Positions 16,404 to 24,246 of a DNA stretch of 64,000 nucleotides are shown piece by piece. Made by a program: the position numbers and the translations under genes. Source of the DNA: Collinsella sp. (GTDB taxonomy: Bacteria; Actinomycetota; Coriobacteriia; Coriobacteriales; Coriobacteriaceae). The notes beneath the pieces are model-generated. The model saw nothing but the letters and a program-made list of their open reading frames with translations, was not told where the DNA came from and ran no database searches. Numbering within the stretch: position 1 is the first letter of the stretch; each line of letters starts with the position of its first letter. The DNA lies in NCBI GenBank assembly GCA_019414245.1, contig DXMK01000015.1, positions 295,383-359,382 of the forward strand. The letters are read 5' to 3'.

Positions 16404-16468
16404 TGGTGCATTGGGGACAGGTTTGTTTGCACCAGGTTGGCGCAGATTAACCTGGCCCCATTGCACCA
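16404..16468. repeat. GGGGACAGG-family palindrome
   Basis: TGGTGCATTGGGGACAGGTT and its near-complement (two mismatches) at 16449-16468 enclose a nested TGCACCA/TGGCGCA hairpin. The 47-bp core (16413-16459) matches the copy at 27316-27362 at about 39 of 47 positions. It lies between the ends of the EFR1 gene and the EIIA promoter. Confidence 0.75.
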
Positions 16469-16480
16469 ATTTCGTATGCG

Positions 16481-17242
16481 CTAGATGAAGAGCTCGCATT
16501 CCTTCCGCACGACGCAAACCTTGCTCAGCATCTGGGAAACAGCGGATAGCTTGTTGGGATCAAGCTTGCGAGCGCCTCGCGGGCATACGGCGATGCAGCG
16601 CATGCAGGAGATGCACGCCTCGTCAGCTGCTCGCTTGGGGTCGCCCTTGTCGATAGCACAAACGGGACACGCCGCGGCGCATGCACCGCAGGAGACGCAT
16701 TCCTCTGTTGCCTCGGGTGCCATACGGCGACCTCCAGCTTGTTTATAAGGGCGATTGCCGGGGATAGAGGGCTCGGACGCATCCTCAGCCAACAGCTTTT
16801 GCTGAATTTGCTGCGCAAACTCTACGAGCTGCGCCGCATCCTGCGCATCCGGACGACCGGCAGCAAACTGTCGCGCAATGGAATGTTCTGCAATGGCCGC
16901 AACTGCCGCGATCACCCGGAATCCCGCATGCTTCGCAACGTCCTCCAGCTCTACGAGCGTGTCCTCAAACGCGCGGTTTCCGTATACACAAACCAAAACA
17001 GCCCGAGCCCCGTTGCCGCGCACCATGCCCAACCGGTCAGCCACCACAGCCGGGATTCTACCGGCATACGCCGGCACAGAGATTACGGCCACGTCGTCCT
17101 CAGCCATCGAGACAGCGCTGAAATCTAGCCCGCTATCGGTCAGATCGACGGTAACGGTATTCTTGCCCAGTGCCCCGGCCACAAGGCCAGACACCTTCCG
17201 CGTTCCACCCGTCGGACTAAACACAATTTCGAATACGCTCAT
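16481..17242 (-). CDS. EFR1-family ferrodoxin (flavodoxin-like plus two 4Fe-4S clusters)
   Basis: The 253-residue protein fuses an N-terminal flavodoxin-like domain (FMN-phosphate loop FSPTGGTRK, residues ~7-15) with a C-terminal bacterial ferredoxin domain. The latter carries two clusters, CVSCGACAAACPVC and CISCMRCIAVCP, near residues 190-230. It probably shuttles electrons in anaerobic metabolism; the partners are unknown. The start at 17242 is set by GGGGAGGG 7 bases upstream. The EFR1 name is used for this architecture in gut anaerobes. No operon partner is adjacent. Confidence 0.88.
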   Translation of the reverse strand: MSVFEIVFSPTGGTRKVSGLVAGALGKNTVTVDLTDSGLDFSAVSMAEDDVAVISVPAYAGRIPAVVADRLGMVRGNGARAVLVCVYGNRAFEDTLVELEDVAKHAGFRVIAAVAAIAEHSIARQFAAGRPDAQDAAQLVEFAQQIQQKLLAEDASEPSIPGNRPYKQAGGRRMAPEATEECVSCGACAAACPVCAIDKGDPKRAADEACISCMRCIAVCPRGARKLDPNKLSAVSQMLSKVCVVRKECELFI

Positions 17243-17459
17243 CGAGACACCCTCCCCTACGCCTGGCAACGCGTCAAGCCGCTTTCACATTCAGACAGAG
17301 TATACGGCGCATGGGGGGGGAGCTCCCCGTTTTGGTGCGCTAGGCAGCCCGATACACCAACCCATACTGCCCGCCTTTTCGGTTTGCATAATTCCCGGTA
17401 CAGATTGCATATATTTACTGGATACCGCCGCGTTCTCCTGAGGTACCCCATCCTGGCCC

Positions 17460-17692
17460 GTGCAAAAAACGGAGTATTCTGCAACGTGACCGCGCCAGCA
17501 CCGCCGCGGGTGGGCAAAACTGTAGGGCGCCGTATCATTTTAAGTCCCGACATGGCGAGAATGACGCGCCCCTGCTCCGGAAAACGGCGAAATCTGACTC
17601 GGAACGCTCGCTAGGGATATCCGAAGGCCACCGTTGGCGACGTCGAATCATATGCAGACAACTCGAACTGCAGAATACTCCAAAAAATGCAC
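17460..17692. repeat. 233-bp element bounded by an inverted 20-mer (copy B)
   Basis: GTGCAAAAAACGGAGTATTC at 17460-17479 is identical to the left boundary of copy A (5311). The inverted partner is at 17673-17692. Outer length is 233 bp against 234 bp in copy A. The sequence before the left end (ACCCCATCCTGGCCC) is a variant of that before copy A (GCCCCACCTTGGACC). Confidence 0.5.
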
Positions 17693-17797
17693 GGCGCACC
17701 CCATAGGACCCATTGCTGCATGGCGGAAAATAGGTCCTCAGCATCCCCCAGATGCATTCCCGAGAACATCACGTTTGAATTAGCGATGGACACGGCA

Positions 17798-17833
17798 AAC
17801 AAAAGGGCCCGAGCGTTATTTGCTCGGGCCCTT
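17798..17833 (-). terminator. Intrinsic terminator of the DEAD-box helicase gene
   Basis: AAGGGCCCGAGC pairs with GCTCGGGCCCTT around a 7-base loop and is followed on the minus strand by TTTTGTTTG. It lies 33 bases beyond the stop codon. Confidence 0.9.
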
Positions 17834-17865
17834 AGCTTGTCTCACGCTAGCGCGCGATGCGCATC

Positions 17866-20109
17866 TTACTTGCGCTTGCCGCCGCCGTCGCCGGGGCGAC
17901 GGGAGCTGCCACCGCGCTTGCCGCCACGGCTGTTGCCGTAGCTGCCACGGTTATCGCGACCGCCGGCACGGCCGCCACGGGAGCCGGCCTGGTTGCCGCC
18001 ACGACCACCACGATAGCCGCCGCGACGCTCTTCGCGGGTATCGTCGTAGTTGCGCCAGTCATCGCGACGATCACGGCTGGCACGCGGGTCACGACGATCG
18101 CGCGACTCGTTAGAACGACCAGCGCCGCCGCGGCCGCCATTGCCGCGAGCACCCTCGCAACGCTCGCCGCCGCGGCTACCGCGCTCTTCAAAGCGCTTGC
18201 CGCCACGGGACTCACCGCCACGGGCACCTCGCTCACCGCGACCCTCGCCGCCGCGACGCTCATCACGGCCACTGCGCTCATCATCACGACCGGAACGACG
18301 GCGGTCGCCCGCACCGCGCTTGCCGCCGCGCGAACCACGGCCCTCGTCCTCGCGCTCAACACGGCGACGACCGCCGCGGTCCTCGTCCTCGCGGCGACGA
18401 CGATGTGCCTCGCCCTGGAACTGCTTGGCACGACGCTCGGCACGGTTGCCGCGCGGGCCCTGCTCAACAGCACCAGCGCGCTCCTCGGCAGCCGCCTCGC
18501 GAGCCACGCTCTCAACAGCCTCGTCCACGCGAGCCTGAACGCCCTCGCGCACGCGGGTCTTGCCGCCGCGCTTGGGACGGCTCGGGCGCTCGCCGTCGCC
18601 ACGACGCTCGTCGCGACCGCGGTTGGAACGACCAGCCACGTCGCCGTAATCGTCGCCGTTACGCTTGCCGTCGCGACGCGCCTGCTCAAGCTTCTTCTTG
18701 CTCTTGGACTTGCCGCGCTTGGTCTTCTTCTTCACCTTAAAGGCGGCAGGATCGCGCTCGGGATCGACGGCGGGCGGGTTGGGACCCACATGCAGTTCGC
18801 CGGCTTCGTAGATGTCGGCCGTCTTGTCCATGAGCTTCTCAATCTCGTAGAACTCGTCGACGTCCTGCTCGGTCACAAACGTAATGGCCCAGCCCAGCTC
18901 GCCGGCGCGGCCCGTACGGCCAATGCGGTGGATATAGTCGGTCGGCTCGGCCGGCACGTCGAAGTTCACGACGTAGCGCACGTCGCTAATGTCGATGCCG
19001 CGGGCGAGAACATCGGTTGCCACCAGCACGTCGACGGTGCCGTCGCGGAAGGCAGAAAGCGCGCGCTCGCGCTGGGCCTGGCTGCGGTTGCCGTGAATCG
19101 CGGCGGCCTTGATGCCTTTGCGCTCAAGGCGACGGCAGCAGCTGTCGGCGCGGTGCTTGGTGCGCATAAAGACGATGGTGCGCTCCGGGCCCTCCTTTTT
19201 GAGGAACTCAGGCAGCAGGTTGTTCTTTGCCTCGATGGACACCGGGAACACAAACTGGTCGACGGTGTCGGCGGTCGACGTGGCCGGCGCGATCTCCACG
19301 CGGGCCGGGTCGCTCACCAGGTCGGTGATCTCGCCCACGGCCTCCTCGTCGAGGGTCGCCGAGAACAGCAGCGTCTGGCGCTCGGCCGGCGTCTCGCGCA
19401 CAATGCGGCGGACGGCGGGCAAAAAGCCCATGTCGAGCATGCGATCGGCCTCGTCGAGCACCAGCACCTTGACCTCGTTCAGATGGCAGGCTCCCTGCTC
19501 GATCAAGTCGACCAGACGGCCTGGCGTTGCGACCAGGATGTCGCAGCCGTACTTGAGGGCAGCGGTCTGCGGCTTGTAGCTCACGCCACCCACGACGGTC
19601 ACGGCAACGTGGCCGGTGACGTCGGCGATCTTGCTCGCAACCTCGTCGATCTGCTGGGCAAGCTCGCGCGTGGGAGTGATGACGAGCATCACGGGACCGC
19701 GGCCGTTGCCCTCGGGCTTCTTGGCGCCGCGACGACGGTTGCGGCCGCCGCGCTCGCGTACGGGTTTGGGAGGAGCGATGTGCTCCAGGTTGTTCATGGT
19801 CGGCAGCAAAAAGGCAGCCGTCTTGCCGGTGCCGGTCTGAGCGGCGGCAAGCAGGTCGCGGCCTTCGAGCACCACAGGAATCGAACCGGCCTGCACGGGC
19901 GTCGGCGCCGTGTAGCCCAGGTTCTCGATAGCACGAAGCATCTCGTCGGAAAGGCCCAGCTCGTCAAAGGCGGGCAGGCTCTCGGTAGCGGACTCGACGG
20001 CCTGGGCAGCATTGGCCTCATCGGCAGCATCGAAGGCAGCCTGGGTCATGGCCTCGCGGGTCTCGTCCAGAATCTCGGCGTCGGTGACGTCGGATACAGA
20101 ATTACGCAT
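17866..20109 (-). CDS. DEAD-box RNA helicase with a long basic RGG-rich tail
   Basis: This is an ATP-dependent RNA helicase, likely for ribosome assembly or RNA decay. The conserved core occupies about residues 45-430: Q motif AFDELGLSDEMLRAI, motif I AQTGTGKT, motif II VLDEADRMLDMGF, motif III SAT, RGIDISDV and HRIGRTGRAG. The last 300 or so residues are Arg/Gly/Asp/Glu-rich with many RGG-like repeats (for example GGYRGGRGGNQAGSRGGRAG), presumably disordered and RNA-binding. The start at 20109 follows AAGGAAC. The total of 747 residues is long for the family because of this tail. The upstream leader is long. Confidence 0.93.
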   Translation of the reverse strand: MRNSVSDVTDAEILDETREAMTQAAFDAADEANAAQAVESATESLPAFDELGLSDEMLRAIENLGYTAPTPVQAGSIPVVLEGRDLLAAAQTGTGKTAAFLLPTMNNLEHIAPPKPVRERGGRNRRRGAKKPEGNGRGPVMLVITPTRELAQQIDEVASKIADVTGHVAVTVVGGVSYKPQTAALKYGCDILVATPGRLVDLIEQGACHLNEVKVLVLDEADRMLDMGFLPAVRRIVRETPAERQTLLFSATLDEEAVGEITDLVSDPARVEIAPATSTADTVDQFVFPVSIEAKNNLLPEFLKKEGPERTIVFMRTKHRADSCCRRLERKGIKAAAIHGNRSQAQRERALSAFRDGTVDVLVATDVLARGIDISDVRYVVNFDVPAEPTDYIHRIGRTGRAGELGWAITFVTEQDVDEFYEIEKLMDKTADIYEAGELHVGPNPPAVDPERDPAAFKVKKKTKRGKSKSKKKLEQARRDGKRNGDDYGDVAGRSNRGRDERRGDGERPSRPKRGGKTRVREGVQARVDEAVESVAREAAAEERAGAVEQGPRGNRAERRAKQFQGEAHRRRREDEDRGGRRRVEREDEGRGSRGGKRGAGDRRRSGRDDERSGRDERRGGEGRGERGARGGESRGGKRFEERGSRGGERCEGARGNGGRGGAGRSNESRDRRDPRASRDRRDDWRNYDDTREERRGGYRGGRGGNQAGSRGGRAGGRDNRGSYGNSRGGKRGGSSRRPGDGGGKRK

Positions 20110-20697
20110 ATGTTGTTGTTCCTTATCTGCACGCGCAATGGGCACGGCATGCGGCCGCGCGGGCGTGCTTGGTAGTGCGCTAATACATACAAAAACGGGT
20201 GCGCACAGAGAGGACGTTGCTCAGCACGCTGGCGATCGCTTTGGCAGCCCTATCACGCGCCGTCCAGACGCAGCAGCACTAAACGATGGAGCAGATTCGC
20301 CGCGGGTTAGTATACCCGTGCTTCGCATGCCCCCACGTAAACCACAGATGACGAGGCGGACGCGGCGGGCCCGGCTGATTGTCTCAATCTGTAACATCTA
20401 CAGGGCAAATCTTCCTCTACGTGTTACAGATCGAGACAAACGGTCGACACGGCCCACAAACGTCTCAATCTGTAACAGTTACGGAGCAAAACCGGCCCCA
20501 ATTGTTACAGATCAAGACAGAGGGAAATTTCCGTCCAGTCCAAACCAAATCTCTCAGTCTTCCTGCAATTTCGAACATGTGGCCTATAATGTTGCTTTGG
20601 TTACGCTATATATTGCGCAGCCATTTAATACGTCGCCCACCGGGGGGCATTAATTCCTATCGCCATATTGGCTAGGAAGCAATCAAAGGAGGTATCC
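20110..20697. other. Intergenic region between helicase and FHA gene
   Basis: It holds a long helicase leader and the paired palindromes at 20381-20518. TATACT at 20309-20314 on the minus strand could be the helicase -10 box, which would give a leader of about 190 nt; no good -35 is seen. The rest shows no gene. Confidence 0.5.
20381..20518. repeat. Array of two 57-bp GTCTCRATCTGTAACA palindromes
   Basis: Copy 1 is 20381-20437 and copy 2 is 20462-20518, with a 24-bp spacer. Each has 16-bp arms (GTCTCAATCTGTAACA and its inverse with one A/G change) around a 25-bp core. The four half-sites start at 20381, 20422, 20462 and 20503, that is 41, 40 and 41 bp apart. Confidence 0.9.
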
Positions 20698-21660
20698 GTG
20701 GCAGCAGAGACGCCTTGCTCGGTCCTCTATAACGATATTCGCTCGTTCGGCGGTCTTAAACATCTCGAGATCGCCCGAATGCTCATCAATGGAAACTCTT
20801 ATCTCGGCAGTACCCTGCTCGAGAAATGCTCTTCCAACCGCTCGTATCTCACCCGTTACATCGTCCATCGCGAGCCTGACCAGTGCGCGCCCGCCATCTA
20901 CAGCGACTTTGCCGTCACCACGCTCAATCTTTCCGCGGCAATCTGCAGCAAGCTCGGCGGCGGCGAGTCCGCCTATCAGGCAATCGCCGAGCACTATTGC
21001 GGTCCGGCAGCCAACGAAATGATGTCAGCTCTCGCCAGCTACAAGCTGGACAGCCGCCTATATGCAAATGCCCTCAATCACATCGACAACTTTGATGGCA
21101 ATACCGTGCGCGAAAAGAGCACGCTCTTCCTGATGCTCTTTGTGGCAACGGGCGCACTCGCCGATCCCGCCCAGGGCGTGGCGACCGTTGAGCGCTTTTG
21201 CGATAGTAAAACTGGCGGGCATTTTGGCACCACCGAGACCACCGTCGGACGTGGCTTTATGGGCAGCCTGGAGCAGCCGCGCGCCGTCGCCCCCAACCTC
21301 GGTCTGCTCAGGACACATGCCGACGACTGCGTCGACATGCAAATCCATCCCCTCACACGCGATCCGCGCGGCACCGTGATTGGTTCTTTGCCCAAAACCT
21401 CGCCCAGCATCACCGATGTGGGCGCCGATGCATCGCGTGAGCATCTCCGCATTTGGCTCGAGGGTGGGCACTGGTACGCCCAGGGCCTTGGATCGACCAA
21501 CGGCACGGTGCTCGAATCGGGTGCAGGCGACGGCGATATTGTGATTGAGCCGCCGCGCGACCAACGCGAGCCCGGCAAGATCTATCCCCCGGTAGAAATC
21601 GAAAACAGCGACAGGCTCCATCTGGGTCTCTACACGACATTCCTTGTCATTGTGGACTAG
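20698..21660 (+). CDS. FHA-domain protein
   Basis: The C-terminal third (about residues 225-320) carries an FHA phosphothreonine-binding domain: VIGSLPKTSP, then SREHLRIWLEGGHWY and the GSTNGT loop. The N-terminal 200 residues are mostly helical, match nothing I recognise, and include many Cys, Asn and Tyr. GTG at 20698 is the start because AAGGAGG lies 5 bases before it; an upstream TTG has no ribosome site. The next gene is a Ser/Thr kinase, so this protein is a plausible partner or substrate. The gene has its own terminator and so is not strictly in an operon with the kinase. Confidence 0.85.
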   Translation: MAAETPCSVLYNDIRSFGGLKHLEIARMLINGNSYLGSTLLEKCSSNRSYLTRYIVHREPDQCAPAIYSDFAVTTLNLSAAICSKLGGGESAYQAIAEHYCGPAANEMMSALASYKLDSRLYANALNHIDNFDGNTVREKSTLFLMLFVATGALADPAQGVATVERFCDSKTGGHFGTTETTVGRGFMGSLEQPRAVAPNLGLLRTHADDCVDMQIHPLTRDPRGTVIGSLPKTSPSITDVGADASREHLRIWLEGGHWYAQGLGSTNGTVLESGAGDGDIVIEPPRDQREPGKIYPPVEIENSDRLHLGLYTTFLVIVD

Positions 21661-21663
21661 CGC

Positions 21664-21702
21664 AGACGGCGATCGAAAGACGGTCGCCGTCCGTCTTTTG
21701 TC
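21664..21702 (+). terminator. Terminator after the FHA gene
   Basis: GACGGCGA and TCGCCGTC form the stem, continued by AGACG/CGTCT with a bulge, followed by TTTTGTCTT. It begins 4 bases past the stop codon. Confidence 0.7.
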
Positions 21703-21738
21703 TTCTACCTTCTGCGTCGTAAACGACAATACTCAGCG

Positions 21739-21799
21739 GTATACGTGGACAGTGCGGTTATCATGGTACTTTACCGATATCCGCACTGCTCACGTATAC
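21739..21799. promoter_or_regulatory. 19-bp inverted repeat between the FHA and kinase genes
   Basis: GTATACGTGGACAGTGCGG (21739-21757) is mirrored at 21781-21799 with two mismatches around a 23-base spacer. It ends 32 bases before the kinase ATG. It could be an operator for a dimeric regulator or a leader hairpin affecting kinase translation. Confidence 0.5.
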
Positions 21800-21831
21800 G
21801 CGCGGCAACCCATGTCAGACAAAGGAACGCC

Positions 21832-23916
21832 ATGGATACTACCGATAGCGCCTATGGCGACAAACTCATCCGTCTTGACACGTTCGACACCGCCGTGGCG
21901 GTCGACCCCAGCGCCGAGGACGACGCCAAGCGCCGGTTTATGACGCTTATTCTTCAGACGGCCCACCGCGACGACGGCAATATCGGACACGTGCTTCGCG
22001 CGACCAACACAAGCGGCGAGGTCTTTGCCGTCAAGTTGCTCAAGGACAACGCCATCCTTTCCGGCAAGACGCCCGATCGCTCTGCCGAGCAAGCGGCCGC
22101 GCACCTGGCCAACACCGCCGCGCTGTTCGAGGAGTACCGTCATCTGTGCACCGTCTCGCACCTGCGCGGATTTCCGCGCGTCTATGGCTATGGATCGTGC
22201 GAGGACGACCCGCTCATCCTCATGGAGTGGGTCGAGGGCACCTCGCTCAAGCAGGCGCTGCCCTTGCTTCCGCACGACGCCTCGGGCGGGCTGACCACCC
22301 AGATGGTCGCCGCCGTCGGAAACGCCGTGCTTCGCGCGCTCTTGATGACCCAAGGCCTCGTGAATCCGGTCGTCCATCGCGACTTGTCGCCTGCCAATAT
22401 CATGTTCCGCACCACCAGTCGAACGCTCGAGCAACAGATTGCCGATTGCTCCTTTGACCCCTGCCTCATCGACATGGGCTCCGCGACCATGGCCCTCGGC
22501 GACGACACAATCACCCGGCGCGCCGACATCTGGCGCTTTGCCACGCCCGCATACGCCGCGCCCGAGATGCTCACGCAGGATATCGAAGGCATCGCGGCCC
22601 TTCGCCGCTCGCCTGCCATCGACGTCTACGCGCTATCGAGCATTCTGTACCAGCTCTACAGCGGTCGTAAACCGTTCGATGTCGAGTCGACGGGTGCCGC
22701 GGCAACCGGCTCGTTCTACCTCATAAAGACCAAGACCAAGCCGGCACCGCTCGAGCCGCGATGCAGTGACGACGAGGCGCTCGTCCAAATCATCATGAAA
22801 GGCATCTCAGTCGAGCAGTGTGATCGTCCCACCGAGCAGCAGATGCTCGAGGTGCTCTCGGCATACCTCACCGATGCCGAATCCGAGGGCCGCGAGGGCG
22901 CGGGCAGTGACGCCGCAATTGACATCGACTCCGTTACGCACCTTAAGGTCGACGTCGCCGGCGAGCGTGCGCGAGAGATCCTGGAGCAGGCCCGGCACGA
23001 TGCCATGACCCGTCGCCGCTTTATTATCGGTGGCGTTGTCGCAGCCGTTGCGGGGCTTGGCGTTATCGGGGCGGCAACCCATGGCTTTGGCATCCCCGAC
23101 TACCTGGACGGCATCCGCGGTTCACTTGACGACTACACCTGGGATCAGCTTCAGGAGATTTCGCTCAAGATTAAGGCCGCCGAGACCCGTAGCGAGGCAC
23201 GCGAGATTGCCAAGCGCTATCATCTGCTCGATGACAACGGGCATATCCCCTATCCATGCACCAAGCGCGTCACGCTCACCAACGGGCTGCAGGTTGGCGC
23301 GCAACTCGTGGGCATCCGCCACGACGAGCTTCTGGACGGGACGGGCAAGGCCGGACTGACGTTTATGTTCGATGCCGGCATTGCCGAGCGCGATGCCACG
23401 GCCCAACCGTTGAGCACCGGCTGGGCAGATTGCGAGCTGCGGGAATGGCTCGATAGCGACGGCCTTAAGCTGCTGCCCAACGAGCTGCGCGCACTCATTA
23501 AAGGGGTCAAGAAGGTCTCGAACAATGTGGGCGCCGCCAACAGCGCATCGTGCCTGAGCGAGTTGCCCGCAACCCTTTGGCTGCCCGCCATGGTCGAGCT
23601 GTGCGGTACGCAACCGCCCGATTCGTTTACCGAGGGCTATCACTACCTGGCAGACATCTACAACGGCGAAGGCAAGGAGTATCAGCTCTTCCGCGAGCTC
23701 AAGGTGAGCCCGTATTCCACGAACGAGACGATGGTCCGCCAGTGGAAGGGCAAGGACACCTGTTGGTGGGAGCGCACGGTGAGCCCCGACACATCGGAGA
23801 GCGAAGGCACGCTCTATATGAACCGCGTGGGGCACGACGGCGACGTCTTTACGTACGCAACGCCTGCGGAAAAGCCAAACAAGCTAACCTGTGTGATCCC
23901 CGGATTCTGTATCTAG
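21832..23916 (+). CDS. Membrane Ser/Thr protein kinase with extracellular DUF6273-like domain
   Basis: The N-terminal half is a Hanks-type kinase: lysine in VFAVKLLKD (about residue 68), catalytic HRDLSPANIMF (about 181) and IDMGSA (about 214) in place of the usual DFG. A lone membrane helix follows at about 395-420, preceded by the twin-arginine-like TRRRFIIGG. The outer part (about 465-694) contains CELREWLDSDGLKLLPNEL and resembles DUF6273 domains common in Coriobacteriia. This suggests a receptor kinase. The start at 21832 has AAAGGAAC upstream. The glycine-rich loop is weak, so activity needs proof. Confidence 0.82.
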   Translation: MDTTDSAYGDKLIRLDTFDTAVAVDPSAEDDAKRRFMTLILQTAHRDDGNIGHVLRATNTSGEVFAVKLLKDNAILSGKTPDRSAEQAAAHLANTAALFEEYRHLCTVSHLRGFPRVYGYGSCEDDPLILMEWVEGTSLKQALPLLPHDASGGLTTQMVAAVGNAVLRALLMTQGLVNPVVHRDLSPANIMFRTTSRTLEQQIADCSFDPCLIDMGSATMALGDDTITRRADIWRFATPAYAAPEMLTQDIEGIAALRRSPAIDVYALSSILYQLYSGRKPFDVESTGAAATGSFYLIKTKTKPAPLEPRCSDDEALVQIIMKGISVEQCDRPTEQQMLEVLSAYLTDAESEGREGAGSDAAIDIDSVTHLKVDVAGERAREILEQARHDAMTRRRFIIGGVVAAVAGLGVIGAATHGFGIPDYLDGIRGSLDDYTWDQLQEISLKIKAAETRSEAREIAKRYHLLDDNGHIPYPCTKRVTLTNGLQVGAQLVGIRHDELLDGTGKAGLTFMFDAGIAERDATAQPLSTGWADCELREWLDSDGLKLLPNELRALIKGVKKVSNNVGAANSASCLSELPATLWLPAMVELCGTQPPDSFTEGYHYLADIYNGEGKEYQLFRELKVSPYSTNETMVRQWKGKDTCWWERTVSPDTSESEGTLYMNRVGHDGDVFTYATPAEKPNKLTCVIPGFCI

Positions 23917-23958
23917 GCGGCGGGCGTCTTGCCATGACGGGACCCCTCCCCGGCAAAT

Positions 23959-24095
23959 GTCTCGATCTGTAACACTAGCTCGGCAGATACAGGTCTAGAT
24001 GTTACGGAACGAGACAAAACCCCAACCCCGCGAGACAACATCTCAATCTGTAACAGTAAGGGGTTAAAACTTCTCTAGATGTTACAGATTGAGAT
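23959..24095. repeat. Array of two GTCTCRATCTGTAACA palindromes
   Basis: Copies are at 23959-24015 and 24040-24095, with a 24-bp spacer. The right arm of the first is degenerate (GTTACGGAACGAGAC). The second has perfect arms. Half-sites start at 23959, 24000, 24040 and 24080. Confidence 0.88.
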
Positions 24096-24168
24096 GATTG
24101 GTTGGGACGGCCACCGATTGAGCAGCCACCCTCATCTGTAATGAAAAGTCATACATTCCAACCATTAC

Positions 24169-24199
24169 TGGACACCCCCAGGGGGTATGGGTGTATAGT
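24169..24199 (+). promoter_or_regulatory. copA promoter with CsoR-type operator
   Basis: The pseudo-palindrome ACACCCCCAGGGGGTAT (24172-24187) has the C-run/G-run form of known CsoR operators. It sits between TGGACA (24169-24174) and TATAGT (24194-24199), a 19-base spacer. Copper release of CsoR from this site would open the operon; csoR is its third gene. Confidence 0.7.
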
Positions 24200-24246
24200 A
24201 TCAGCAGGTTAACAATTCCAACAGCGAACCACAGAAAGGAGAAGCC

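Larger units (their letters stand above)
16138..16480. other. Regulatory and repeat-rich intergenic region upstream of the EIIA gene
   Basis: About 340 bases. From the EIIA gene outward it holds the antiterminator switch, the promoter, the AACGGTATTT repeats, a GGGACGTTCC remnant and the GGGGACAGG palindrome at 16404-16468. It contains no supported gene. Confidence 0.6.
17243..17865. other. 620-bp intergenic region with a bounded repeat element
   Basis: The region contains an 8-G run (17313-17320), the 233-bp bounded element (17460-17692) and the helicase terminator (17798-17833). No coding frame here is supported. Confidence 0.55.
23917..24246. other. Intergenic region with palindrome array and copper promoter
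   Basis: About 330 bases. It contains the two palindromes at 23959-24095 and, at its right end, the promoter/operator of the copper operon (24169-24199). No gene is supported. Confidence 0.6.

Noticed and set aside
17857..20175. 772-codon open frame on the plus strand opposite the DEAD-box helicase
   Set aside because: It is antisense to a clearly conserved gene. The translation is Ala/Thr/Val-rich and repetitive, as expected from the GC-biased third codon positions of the other strand, and it has no convincing ribosome site.
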